Source: Paratinospora sagittata (lineage: Eukaryota > Streptophyta > Magnoliopsida > Ranunculales > Menispermaceae). Taken from it: DNA of 64,000 bases. A model generated the notes under the pieces. That model had not been told where the DNA came from and did not search any database. It was given only the letters and a program-made list of their open reading frames with translations. Positions 34,930 to 46,641 of this stretch are shown one piece after another. The stretch is from positions 61,791,997 to 61,855,996 of the forward strand of contig CM069590.1 in NCBI GenBank assembly GCA_035771175.1. The letters run 5' to 3'. How positions within the stretch are numbered: the stretch's first letter is position 1; each line of letters begins with the position of its first letter. The position numbers were made by a program, and so were the translations under genes.

Positions 34930-36080
34930 CATTTGGGCTATTGACCATTCCTGATTTATTAAGATACGCTATAACCTTTTCCAAATGTATAAGTTAAAAT
35001 CCTGCATTTGGCCTTTTATTTTTCACAGCAGCATAGTTTCTACCGCACTAATAAACTAAAATTACAATACCAAAGAAGGACAACTATACAACAAATTAAA
35101 TATATCTATTAAAGTCACCTCAATAAAGTAAATTATTTTTTTCGATATTATACATTGTTTTTTAAGATAAAAATATTTCTCCATTCTTTGTTTATTTTTT
35201 ATTATGAATAGAAAAAAGAAATTATTTATAAAAAAATATGTTCATTCTATCTTTCTTATAAGCAAAAGCATCGTTTTTAGATTATGAAATTGTTTATTTA
35301 TTTATCTATTATTCATTAGTTTTTAAACTTTTTTTTATTTTTATTTTTATGGATTGATGAATTATCATTTTCAATTATAAAATTATTATTCATTTGATTG
35401 TTTTTAATGGGCAACGACATATGTAAGTGACTTTTGAATTAAAAATTTATTTTTTCTTTATGATGTACCCAAATTAATGTATAGTTCTCGTTACTTTTAG
35501 ATCATTAGCCATTATTAGTCAAAAATAAATAAAGTTGAAAAATAAGTTTATGACTTGAAAAGTGGTATTTACTTAGTTATTCTATAACAATAGATAAATG
35601 TGCATTTCAAGTGTACATTAATACTTAAAGTAAGAATAATGTTACATTAATACTTAAAATATGTATTTAAAGTGTACATCACCGTAATAAAAAAGAAAAA
35701 TATATATTATTTTTATATATTATTAGATTTTTTCGAATAATATATATTATCTCTATATATAATTCAAAGCAATATAATGTAGCTAATGTCGCTTGAAATT
35801 TGTGGCATTTGGTATGTCAATTTGAAATTGTATAGCATAATGCTTTTGTCACCTATATGGAACAGTATCAGTATGATACTAGTCGTTAGGTTTATACTCA
35901 AGAAATCGCAAGTACAGGCAAAAGAGAAAATAATTATTTTACCAAAAGGAAAAGGAAAAATAGAATAATAAACTTTGATTAATTTACAAGTTCTCGTTGG
36001 TCAAATGCTCGACTTACGATGAAATTCGCAGTGCAGCCGCAATTTGTGCTTGAATCCTTGAGCTATATCTGAAGAAGAAG
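34930..36080. other. AT-rich spacer upstream of the fused amidase gene
   Basis: No exon, RNA gene or complete transposon seen. It should hold the promoter of the E-F gene. Confidence 0.5.
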
Positions 36081-39000
36081 ATGACATCAGAGGAGCATAC
36101 ATTTCAGGTAGAATAGGTTTTTATATTCATTCATCAATCAAGTATAAAATCACTCATTTTCCACTATTTTTTAACTTTTCTCGGTTCTGGGTGTGTTGAA
36201 TCAAAGATCGAGGAAGCCACAATTGCACAAATTCAAGAAGCTTTCCGGCAGAACCAGCTCACTTGCACACAACTAGTCCGGCATTACTTAGACTCCATTA
36301 AAAAGCTTCAACCCACCCTTCTTGCAGTAATCGAAACCAACCCAGATGCTCTTGCCGACGCCGCAGCGGCCGATGAAAAGCGTAAACTCATCAATCCCTG
36401 CGTTTCGAGCTTGGAAGGAATTCCAGTGTTGCTCAAGGACAACATTGCCACCAAGGACAAGCTTAATACCACCGCCGGTTCGTTTGCACTTCTGGGTTCG
36501 GTCGTTCCTCGCGATGCCGGTGTTATTGATAGGTTGAGGAGATCTGGAGCAATAATTCTGGGCAAAGTTGGGCTCTCCCAGTGGGCGAATTTCCGGGACA
36601 ACGGCGACCCAACCGTCCCACGCCCCGGTGTCCCAACCGGCTGGAGCGCCAGAGGGGGCGGGGCTGTCAAAGTAAGCTCTTATGAACTTTTAAATAAATT
36701 GATGAAATTAAGAAAAATCTTGTTTATTTGTATATAAATCACTGATCACTGGTTTCAATTTTAATCAGAACCCATATTTGCTAACAGCAGATCCAGGTGG
36801 TTCAAGCACTGGATCTGCAGTTAGTGTTGCTGCAAACCTAGGGACCGTTTCATTAGGCACTGAGACAAATGGTTCCATCATCGTACCATGTAGCTTGAAC
36901 TGTGTCGTGGGGATTAAACCAACCACAGGGCTTACCAGCAGATCAGGAGTGATACCCATCAGTCTTAGACAAGACTCAGTCGGGTGAATTTGCATTTATT
37001 TGATTCCTCTTTTGGATCAATGGACTTTTTAATTTGCAATTCTTGTTGAAAAAAAAATAAAATTAAAAAATTAACAATTGTGAATTTTGCTCAATAGTCC
37101 TGTGGGCAGGACAGTATCTGATGCTGTGACTCTGCTTAATGTGATTGTTGGGTATGACCCAAGAGATGATGAGATGACTAGGGAAGCTGCACAGTACATT
37201 CCCCGTGGTGGATACAAGCAGTTTCTGAAAGAAGATGGACTCAAGGGTAAGAGGATAGGGAACATGTGGAGTAGCTTCAGTTGTGTATGGGATCCTGCTA
37301 CTTCCCCTATACCAGAAATTTTTGAGAGACATTTCAATACAATGAGGTAAAGAAAAGAAACCCCTTACATGTTTTTCACTCGGGCAAATTTCTTCCCTCT
37401 ATATTTTGTCATATGTTGCTTTGCATTGCAATTTTTAATAAGCTTTGCTCAACTTTATACGCAATTGCCTTGATATTTGGTTAAGGTAATGCAAAAACTT
37501 AGAATCTTTATCTCTCTTTCTGTTACAAGAGGTAAACTACAGCTCTAGCCGCTCTACTACATTTAGTTCTTACAAATTCAGATTTTTTTTTATTTTTATT
37601 GGTGTTAAGTTCTTGTTACATAATTTTTAATATTTAGATGTATTTATAAACAATAGTTTTTTATAGTTCGTATAATCCCAAGAACTTCAAATTGGTCCTA
37701 TGTAGGATTCCGATTATAACAACCTTTGTATCTGATTCATACGAGCTTAATGAGATTTGTTAGTTTGCTTTTTTTTTGTTGGTGGTGTTAGAGAAAAAGG
37801 AGCTATCCTGATTGATGACGTGAAAATAGAAGGGCTGTGCACAATAATAGAAGGAAAAGATGAGCTTCTAGCATTGAAGCATGAGTTCAAGCATGACCTT
37901 AATGCATACTTGTCGAAGCTGCTGCAATCTCCAATCCGTTCGTTAACAAATGCCATTGCCTATAACAAAAATGACCCACGGGTGAATATTCGTTTACCAG
38001 CTAATGCCAAATTTTGTCATTAACATGTTAAAATCTGTAATATAAATTTTCTATCTTTACAAAGAAGAAACTGTTTTCTACCCTGCATCATGTTTGCATT
38101 CTAAATATTATCAGTAAAAGAAATAGCTCCTACTGACTGTTAAGAGACTATTCCCTAAGCATCAAATCAAAATTGTGCACCCTGGGATGAGCATTTGATA
38201 TTGAGTTGCAGGTGTATTCAATTACCCTTCTTAAGTTTGTTCAAACCAAATAATTTCTGTCACAATAATTTGACATGCAAGTGCATGTAATTGCAGATCC
38301 TTGGTGTGCTTCATGAATATAATAGTTACATAAGATTTGCAACACCATATGATTGTTAATACTAATACTCTCACTACCTTGTTTGCCAAGATTTACTGTC
38401 CTCAATGATCGAACTGCTGTATCATTTTTATCCGAGTTTATTTTGGAAAGAACTTCAAATGAGCAAGAAATGAGAACTGTACTTCATATAAATTTGAAAC
38501 TTACAACAAGTGCTTCTGGTTTTGCATTACATGTTGTGAGCAGTGGGACTTATGACTTTCATTCTCTCTAGTCAGTCAATTAATTTGTTAAATTTGCAGG
38601 AAATGGTGGAGAAGTATGGTCAAAACCTTTTTCTGGAATCTGAAGAAACACAATTGCCAAGTAAAGAGTATACGGATGCACTTGACAGTTTAAGAAAGCT
38701 TAGAGAGGATGGTGTCATAAAATTAATGAATGATAACAACTTGGATGCAATAGCAGTACCAGGAGATCTTGGAGGCGCTATCTTTGCAAGTGGAGGGTAC
38801 CCCTGCATAACTGTTCCTGCTGCTTTTGATGAAATGGGCGTGCCTGTGGGAATCATGTTTGGTGGGCTTAAGGGATTTGAGCCAAAACTGATAGAGATTG
38901 CTTATGCATTTGAACAAGCTACCAAGGTAAGGAAGCCTCCTACATTTAAAAGTGAACTAAAGATCGAGGAAGCCACAATTGCACAAATTCAAGAAGCTTT

Positions 39001-41712
39001 CCGGCAGAACCAACTCACATGCACAGAACTAGTCCAGCATTACTTAGACTCCATTAAAAAGCTTCAACCTACCCTTCTTGCAGTAATCGAAACCAACCCA
39101 GATGCTCTTGCCGACGCCGCAGCGGCCGATGAAAAGCGTAAACTCATCAATCCCTGCGTTTCGAGCTTGGAAGGAATTCCAGTGTTGCTCAAGGACAACA
39201 TTGCCACCAAGGACAAGCTTAATACCACCGCCGGTTCGTTTGCACTTCTGGGTTCGGTCGTTCCTCGCGATGCCGGTGTTATTGATAGGTTGAGGAGATC
39301 TGGAGCAATAATTCTGGGCAAAGTTGGGCTCTCCCAGTGGGCGAATTTCCGGGACAACGGCGACCCAACCGTCCCACGCCCCGGTGTCCCAACCGGCTGG
39401 AGCGCCAGAGGGGGCGGGGCTGTCAAAGTAAGCTCTTATGAACTTTTAAATAAATTGATGAAATTAAGAAAAATCTTGTTTATTTGTATATAAATCACTG
39501 ATCACTGGTTTCAATTTTAATCAGAACCCATATTTGCTAACAGCAGATCCAGGTGGTTCAAGCACTGGATCTGCAGTTAGTGTTGCTGCAAACCTAGGGA
39601 CCGTTTCATTAGGCACTGAGACAAATGGTTCCATCATCGTACCATGTAGCTTGAACTGTGTCGTGGGGATTAAACCAACCACAGGGCTTACCAGCAGATC
39701 AGGAGTGATACCCATCAGTCTTAGACAAGATTCAGTTGGGTGAGTTTGCATTTATTTGATTCCTCTTTTGGATCAATGGGCTTTTTAATTTTCAACTCTT
39801 GTTAAAAAAATAAAAATAAAAATTAACAATTGTAAATTTTTCTCAATAGTCCTGTGGCCAGGACAGTATCTGATGCTGTGGCTCTGCTTAATGTGATTGT
39901 TGGGTATGACCCAAGAGATGATGAGATGACTAGGGAAGCTGCACAGTACATTCCCCGTGGTGGATACAAGCAGTTTCTGAAAGAAGATGGACTCAAGGGT
40001 AAGAGGATAGGGAACATGTGGAGTAGCTTCAGTTTCTTATGGGATCCTGCTACTTCCCCTATACCACAAATTTTTGAGAAACATTTCAATACAATGAGGT
40101 AAAGAAAAGAAACCCCTTACATGTTTTTTGCTCGGGCAAATTTCTTCCTTCTAGATTTTGTCATATGTTGCTTTGCATTGCAATTTTTAATAAGCTTTGC
40201 TCAACTTTATACGCAATTGCCATGATATTTGGTTAATGTAATGCAAAAACTTGAATCTTTATCTCTCTTTCTGTTACAAGAGGTAAACTACAGCTCTAGC
40301 CACTCTACTACATTTAGTTCTTACAATTTAGATTTTTTTTGTTTTTTGGTGTTTGTTTGTTACATAATTTTTAATATTTAGATGTATTTATAAACAATAG
40401 TTTTTTATAGTTCGTATAATCCCAAGAACTTCAAATTGGTCCTATGTAGGATTCCGATTATAACAACCTTTGTATCTGATTCATACGAGCTTAATGAGAT
40501 TTGTTAGTTTGCTTTTTTTTTGTTGGTGGTGTTAGAGAAAAAGGAGCTATCCTGATTGATGACGTGAAAATAGAAGGGCTGTGCACAATAATAGAAGGAA
40601 AAGATGAGCGTCTAGCATTGAAGCATGAGTTCAAGCGTGACCTTAATGCATACTTGTCGCAGCTGCTGCAATCTCCAATCCGTTCATTAGCAGATGCCAT
40701 TGCCTGTAACAAAAATGACCCACGGGTGAATATTCGTTTACCAGCTAATGCCAAATTTTGTCATGAACATGTTAAAATCTGTAATATAAATTTTGTATCT
40801 TTACAAAGAAGAAACTGTTTTTAACCCTGCAGCATGTTTGCATTCTAAATATTATCAGTAAAAGAAATATCTCCTACTGACTGTTAAGAGACTATTCCCT
40901 AAGCATCAAATCAAAATTGTGCACCCTGGGATGAGCATTTGATATTGAGTTGCAGGCGTATTCAATTACCCTTCTTAAGTTTGTTCAAACCAAATAATTT
41001 CTGTAACAATAATTTGACGTGCAAGTGCATGTAATTGCAGATCCTTGGTGTGCTTCATGAATATAATAGTTATATAAGATTTGCAACACCATATGATTGT
41101 TAATACTAATGCTCTCACTACCTTGTTTGCCAAGATTTACTGTCCTCAATGATCGAACTGCTGTATCATTTTTATCCGAGTTTATTTTGGAAAGAACTTC
41201 AAATGAGCAAGAAATGAGAACTGTACTTCATATAAATTTGAAACTTACAACAAGTGCTTCTGGTTTTGCTTTACATGTTGTGAGCTGTGGGACTTATGAC
41301 CTTCACTCTCTCTAGTCAGTCAATTAATTTGTTAAATTTGCAGGAAATGGTGGAGAAGTATGGTCAAAACCTTTTTCTGGAGTCTGAGGAAACACAATTG
41401 CCAAGTAAAGAGTATACAGATGCACTTGACAGTTTAAGAAAGCTTAGAGAGGACGGTATCATAAAATTAATGAATGATAACAACTTGGATGCAATAGCAG
41501 TACCAGGAGATCTTGGAGCCGGTATCTTTGCGAGCGGAGGGTACCCCTGCATAACTGTTCCTGCCGCTTTTGATCAAAAGGGGGTGCCTGTGGGAATCAT
41601 GTTTGGTGGGCTTAAGGGATTTGAGCCAAAACTGATAGAGATTGCTTATGCATTTGAACAAGCTACCAAGGTAAGGAAGCCTCCTACATTTAAATGTGAT
41701 ATTGAAGCTTGA
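36081..41712 (+). CDS. Tandem double amidase (modules E and F fused in frame)
   Basis: Proposed exons: 36081-36107, 36207-36671, 36769-36983, 37098-37346, 37792-37981, 38600-39427, 39525-39739, 39850-40098, 40536-40725 and 41344-41712, 998 residues in all. The sixth exon is the last exon of module E and runs without stop, intron or new start through a 4-residue linker (SELK, 38951-38962) into the first large exon of module F. Each module has a full triad: Lys86/Ser176/Ser200 and Lys580/Ser670/Ser694, in LLKDN, GGSSTG and ETNGSI. The modules are nearly identical, introns included, so the duplication is very recent. Unlike A to D, no signal peptide is visible; the 9-codon first exon (MTSEEHTFQ) is a weak guess, though the second exon is secure. 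The product would be a cytosolic two-active-site amidase. An assembly duplication is the main alternative. Confidence 0.75.
36207..41694 (+). repeat. 2.75-kb direct tandem duplication
   Basis: Unit 1 is 36207-38950, unit 2 is 38963-41694, with a 12-bp linker. Matching points are offset by 2756 bp at the left and 2744 bp at the right owing to small intron indels. The 100-bp introns at 36672 and 39428 look identical. The other introns differ by scattered single bases. Confidence 0.93.
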
Positions 41713-41737
41713 TGTGCCTGCTTTGATAGAAGAAAAA

Positions 41738-41780
41738 GTTAAATTGGCTACAAAGGTTAGGAGGCCTCCAACACTCTGAA
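41738..41780 (+). pseudogene. Relic of another amidase C-terminus
   Basis: About 25 bases after the F stop codon, a different frame reads LATKVRRPPTL followed by TGA. This mirrors the family ending [12 protein letters not shown] of modules E and F. It may be a leftover of a third module, or an old C-terminal extension put out of frame. Confidence 0.5.
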
Positions 41781-41789
41781 ATGCCTGCA

Positions 41790-42548
41790 TCAATTGGAAA
41801 ACTTCTATGCTATGTTTTAACAAGAGTGAATTCTATGCAACACTAAAAAAGCTTGTAAAGTTTTAGGTGGCTGCAGGAGTACCTGTGAGCCATTATGTAA
41901 ACTCTTTTAGCTGGTTATCTCCATTTGTGCATTCTAAGGTGTTCTTTGTACTCTCTAAATGGCTTATTTCAATGTACCCTCCATGTCGGTGTAAAGAAAA
42001 TTTCCAATTTAAATCCAGGGCTTCAATGAAAACCATTTTAGGGATGTTGCTGGCACTTTGAAATGAGTAATGACAATCTTCTTCTAATTTCGAAGTGGTG
42101 TAGGATGATATATTTTTTTTTTTTTTCAATTTTGTGACAAGTGAATATGCACCTGAACAGTTTGGCAACTACTTCAAGTTACCAGTACATCTAGTACACA
42201 TAATCATAACCAAGCTTCAGCATTTTTGAACTGAAAATATTGGGTTTTTTGGTTTACTCCACAGATCAAGAGGACAAATGAAAATTCTGTTTCAAGAAAG
42301 TATGGGAAAGCACATTGTTCTAATTTAATTGGCTTAATTCACAAATTCCTACCTACATTCCTTTCTTTTCGGCAAAGCAATAGCCTTGAAACAACCAACT
42401 TTTGAATCTCAAGGAGAATTAGCAATAAGGACCTATTGCAAGATCTTACTAGATGTCACTCTCTCCACCAGATCAGGCTTGCCTCCAACCCAAAAAATCT
42501 TAAGCAAGAAAAATAAAATTTGAAAACTTAACACGTTATGTATTTTAT
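41790..42548. other. Spacer between the amidase array and the dirigent cluster
   Basis: No gene seen. AT-rich with several short poly-T runs. Confidence 0.5.
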
Positions 42549-42556
42549 TATAAAAT
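42549..42556 (+). promoter_or_regulatory. TATA box of dirigent gene 1
   Basis: TATAAAAT overlaps the upstream in-frame ATG at 42555. This argues that translation starts at 42594 or 42603 instead. Confidence 0.5.
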
Positions 42557-42593
42557 GCAAAACTTGCCATCAGCATTAGTTGCAGGAAGAGAT

Positions 42594-43175
42594 ATGGAAA
42601 AGATGGCTTTAGTCCAATTGCTTTTACTCTTCATTTTTGCAGCCACAGCTGATGCAGAGAACCAGTGGCGCCTTAACCTTGCTGAACTTGGGAAGGAGAA
42701 GGTGACCCAATTGCACTTCTTCTTCCACGACATACTGCAAGGGAAGAGTCCGAGTGCAGTGAAGGTAGCTGAAGCCTCCACTACCAAAAACTCGCCCACC
42801 GGTTTCGGTGTAGTGATGATGGCCGACGACCTATTAACAGAAGGGCCCGAACTAACATCTAAGCTAGTGGGACGAGCCCAGGGTCTCTATGGCTCAGCCG
42901 GGCAGCAAGAGCTGGGTCTGATCATGGCCATGAGCTTTTGCTTCTCACATGGATTGTATAAAGGTAGCACTCTCAGCATTATGGGCCTAAACTCTGCAAT
43001 GCACCCAGTGAGAGAGATGCCGATTGTGGGTGGAACCGGGGTGTTTCGGTTTGCTCGTGGAATTGCAATGGCCAAGACCTACTGGCTCGATACCACTGGT
43101 GGCGACGCCATTGTGGAGTACAACGTTACTGCAATTCACTATGAAGATAAGGGATCGCGTTTAGATTCCCTTTAG
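42594..43175 (+). CDS. Dirigent protein 1, with C-terminal extension
   Basis: Intronless, 193 residues from ATG 42594 (a second ATG at 42603 is also possible). The signal peptide is about residues 1-22 (ending ATADA). The dirigent core follows: LHFFFHDILQGKSPSAVKVA, MADDLLTEGPELTSKLVGRAQGLYG, MSFCFSHGLYKGSTLSIMG, REMPIVGGTGVFRFARG and DAIVEYNVTAIHY. Family knowledge: dirigents are apoplastic beta-barrel proteins that steer phenoxy-radical coupling in lignan and lignin synthesis. Differences from its two neighbours are DDLLTEGP for DDPLTEGP, loss of the NGS glycosylation site (KGS), and replacement of the usual stop after IHY by GAA, which adds ten residues (EDKGSRLDSL). The frame is otherwise sound; stereo-selectivity cannot be read. 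Confidence 0.9.
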   Translation: MEKMALVQLLLLFIFAATADAENQWRLNLAELGKEKVTQLHFFFHDILQGKSPSAVKVAEASTTKNSPTGFGVVMMADDLLTEGPELTSKLVGRAQGLYGSAGQQELGLIMAMSFCFSHGLYKGSTLSIMGLNSAMHPVREMPIVGGTGVFRFARGIAMAKTYWLDTTGGDAIVEYNVTAIHYEDKGSRLDSL

Positions 43176-46000
43176 CCAGTAGAACCAAGTGTGTTAACCA
43201 TAAGAGTTAGTAAGTTTACTATAGTTAATTGTAATGTATTTAATCAGTTATAATTCTAAATCCACCAATCCTATGGTAAGACGTGTAAAGTTGTTACTTT
43301 ATATAATGAACTAAGTGTAATTCTCTAATATATAAAAAAAAAATAATAAAGTTTATTTGGATTGCTTATCTATCTTCTTCATTCTTCTTCCCCACTTCTT
43401 CTTTAATTCCCTTTTAAGTTAATTTCAAAATGTGTGAAATAGAATCACACACTCCAATACTGCTTTGCTATGTTATTTTGTCATTTCATTTTGCTGATCT
43501 TTGTGCTTTATTTATTTTTAAAATTGTTAAATTCAATGTTGCGTTATTTTGATTTTGAAAATTAAAGTTAACCATTAATAGAAAAAAAGAAGTTAGTGAT
43601 GGCAAATTACACATAGATTATAGTTACATCCTAGGTGAACCACCAGTTATGATATTAATACATATTATGCAAATTTGCATCTCAACTAGTACCAACATTG
43701 ATCGCAGCATAACTACCCCTTGGCCAGGTGGAGTGGTTTTACTTCAAAAGGCATAGATCCTAATGATCGATGAGAGTAGGATTTCAATTTACATCTTATG
43801 TACGTAATAAACTTGCCGATATTTGAGACTATTATTTCAGTTCATACCTATCCAACACTCAATGTACAGCTTTTATGAGTCATGATGATCACAAGTTGGG
43901 AGACACTGGAGCTTCAAGATTGTAAATAATTAAATAAATAAAAAGAGACAGAGGGAGAGAAAGAAGAAAGAAAAGCAAACTGGCCTGCAAGCTTTGCTTC
44001 TAAGGGTCGTATAGCTATTTACTTCAGCAGAGAGCAAGCCAAACATAATGGTAGCACATGAAATTTATTGGGAAAGAAATGTTAAAGAACGAACGTAAAG
44101 AAATGTGAGAAAGGGTGCTTTGCTTTTAGAGTCGGTTGTGGTCGGCATGATGTTCGTATAATAACAATTGTCTCAGTCTATACATATTCAACAATATAAC
44201 TACATATTTAGTATGCAATATAACTATTAATCAAGAGTCAAATCTCTAGTTTTATTTGTAACTGTTATCCATATTACTTTCAATATTCTTCTTCCTTTTA
44301 TTGTTAATGTTACTTGGTGTTTTCATTACTTTCTTTGCTTGATGCAATTAATAGCTTCATGATATGTTCCAAAGAAGCTTCAAATATGCAATACTTCTCC
44401 ATATTTACAAAAACAAAACAAAACAAAAACAAAAACTTCTCCATATTTCTTTGTGTACGCTCAACCTTTTTTTAGTGGTAAGAAATCATTCAACCATTTG
44501 CATAGAAGAAAAAAATGACCATCTCCACTTATTTCTCTATAAGATTATCAATGGCACGGAGCCAAATGAAATGATGGCTGCCGTGGCAAGGCCACATACC
44601 TATTATACCATTCAGGACCATTTATTATTATGAGTATGTTTATTACATAAAATATAAATTAAGATCTTATTCTTATTAGTACCAAGATCTTTTAAAGTAA
44701 AATACTATACCTGAGTTCAAAGGTGATTAAGTCAGAGACAATATCTCTAAAATAGTACATATCATAATCCAACATGTATATAAAATGATCCATTATTACA
44801 TTAAGTACATATCATAATCCAAAACCAACACATGAATAAGGCAGGCACTCTTTGGTTATAGATACCTCCCAATTAAAATAGGCAAAATAGTGGCCACGGC
44901 ATGTTGATTTTTAAATTAACCGTTGTAGTTCAATTAGAGTGTTCTCAAGGTACACAATATTTGAAGGACCACTTAGGCTACCAGATATCTTGCTGGGACC
45001 GGGAAGTCCAAAAAAAAAATGGAGTTGTGTTTTTAAAACTCGTGACATCATTTAATAAGTGTCTCCAAATAATTAAATCTCAATGATTTTTTTTTTATAA
45101 CTTTAAATCTTCAGAATTTTTTTTAAAAAAAAAACTTTTATATGAATGTTTTTCAAATTAGTTGTATTTTTAAAATGTTGGATTATTACAGTTGCTTTTA
45201 TGAGAATGCTTAAGAAGAAAACACATTTTTAAAAAGCTGATCCCATTTAACTTCTCCGACTGCAAAACCATTTTTTCCACCACACAAGCTCATCAAAAGT
45301 AGATGACATATAAATATTTTTAGTGTTAAACATAATCATACTAAACTTTCATGCTTATTTCAAATAACTTCTTACAAAAACTCCGAAATTTCTACAAAAA
45401 TTGGCCTTTTAATTCTGTCCAAAAAAAACCTTTCTTATTTTGTCGGGTCACTAATGTTGAATGGATTCACAGCATCCCACTTATTAATGAAGCCTTAAGT
45501 TTATATTTGGCTCATAATTCAAATAATATTCTAAAAAATTAATATTTTATTGTGTTTTCTTAATAAAAAGTGAAAAACTGTTTTCAAAATTCACGTTTTC
45601 TTAATTTATAAAATAATAATTTATAAACTGTTTGTATTAATTTGTGAGGTTCTCTTGTGTTGTCACTGTTTTTATGGTGAATACCACTGTTCTCTCCACT
45701 TAGCTATTTAACATACTACTATAATTAATGTTTTGTTTACTCTCAAAAATAAAAATTCACGGACCAAACTTGTTAGTGTGTTTTTTTAAAATGAATAATG
45801 TTAATTTAACTATCTAAAATATAACTTTAAGGGTAATTACACATTTAAAATTATTGGATGAATATTCGTTGTAGATCTCATGATTTTGTGTTTATGTAGT
45901 TGCACAAGTTGTATTTTTTTTAATAGTTTGAATAACATTTCCTAAAAAGAAAAGTGAATCACCAAATGGGGCTCTTTCAAGCATTGGGCGAGAATTCCTT
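43176..46000. other. Intergenic region between dirigent genes 1 and 2
   Basis: AT-rich, no gene recognised. A dispersed repeat related to 31125-31260 lies at 44645-44760. The ORF at 44364-44633 has no recognisable motif and low-complexity Lys/Gln content. Confidence 0.55.
44645..44760 (+). repeat. Dispersed repeat, second copy
   Basis: Resembles 31125-31260 over about 110 bp, starting with the shared 'acataaaatataaattaagat'. Family unknown. Confidence 0.45.
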
Positions 46001-46008
46001 TATAAAAG
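46001..46008 (+). promoter_or_regulatory. TATA box of dirigent gene 2
   Basis: TATAAAAG, 65 bases before the ATG at 46066. Confidence 0.6.
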
Positions 46009-46065
46009 CACCTCCCAGCACTTGCAGTAGTACAACTCCACCATCGTGGGCAAAGAAAGAAGAGA

Positions 46066-46641
46066 ATGGGAAAGCTGTGTTTCCTTCAATTGCTTTGCCT
46101 GTTGCTTTGTGCAGCAGCAGCAAAAGCAAAAGCCATTGATGAAGCAGCACATCAGAACCACTGGCACGTTAACCTCAATGATCTGGGGAAGGAGAAGATA
46201 GCTCATCTGCACTTCTACTTCCACGACACCTTGAGCGGGAAGAACCCGAGCGCCATGGTGGTTGCTCGAGCCCCTACCACCCAAAAGTCTAAAACCTTCT
46301 TCGGTTCATTGATGATGGCCGACGACCCATTAACAGAAGGGCCCGAACCCACGTCTAAACTAGTGGGACGAGCTCAGGGCCTCTACGGCTCAGCCGGGCA
46401 GCAACAAATTGGTCTCATTATGGCCATGAGCTTTGGGTTCAGAGATGGGCCGTATAATGGTAGCACTCTCAGCGTTATGGGTTGGAACTCAGCGAGCCAC
46501 CCGGTTCGAGAAATTTCAATCGTGGGTGGAACCGGGGTGTTTCGGTTCGCTCGTGGAATTGCGGTGGCTAAGACCTACTGGATCAATGTCACCAGTGGTG
46601 ATGCCATAGTTGAGTACAACGTTACGGCAATTCACTATTAA
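46066..46641 (+). CDS. Dirigent protein 2
   Basis: Intronless, 191 residues. The signal peptide is about residues 1-22 (MGKLCFLQLLCLLLCAAAAKA). The dirigent core has LHFYFHDTLSGKNPSAM, MADDPLTEGPEPTSKLVGRAQGLYG, MSFGFRDGPYNGSTLSVMG, REISIVGGTGVFRFARG, and ends at DAIVEYNVTAIHY with TAA. Three N-glycosylation sequons are present (NGS, NVT, NVT). It should act in the cell wall on coupling of monolignol-type radicals. A TATA box lies at 46001. It is the middle member of a tandem trio in which spacing is about 2 to 3 kb. Confidence 0.93.
   Translation: MGKLCFLQLLCLLLCAAAAKAKAIDEAAHQNHWHVNLNDLGKEKIAHLHFYFHDTLSGKNPSAMVVARAPTTQKSKTFFGSLMMADDPLTEGPEPTSKLVGRAQGLYGSAGQQQIGLIMAMSFGFRDGPYNGSTLSVMGWNSASHPVREISIVGGTGVFRFARGIAVAKTYWINVTSGDAIVEYNVTAIHY

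Noticed and set aside
11932..41712. Reading the amidase array as a bacterial-type operon or horizontal transfer
   Set aside because: Each module has five or more exons with conserved GT-AG intron phases and plant-type leaders, so it is an ordinary plant tandem array.
43710..43830. Weak tRNA-like stretch (ccaggtggagtgg ... aggatttcaattt) as a SINE
   Set aside because: The B-box match is too poor and no tail or target duplication was found.
44364..44633. 89-residue open frame between dirigent genes
   Set aside because: Low-complexity Lys/Gln segment, no promoter or homologue recognised.
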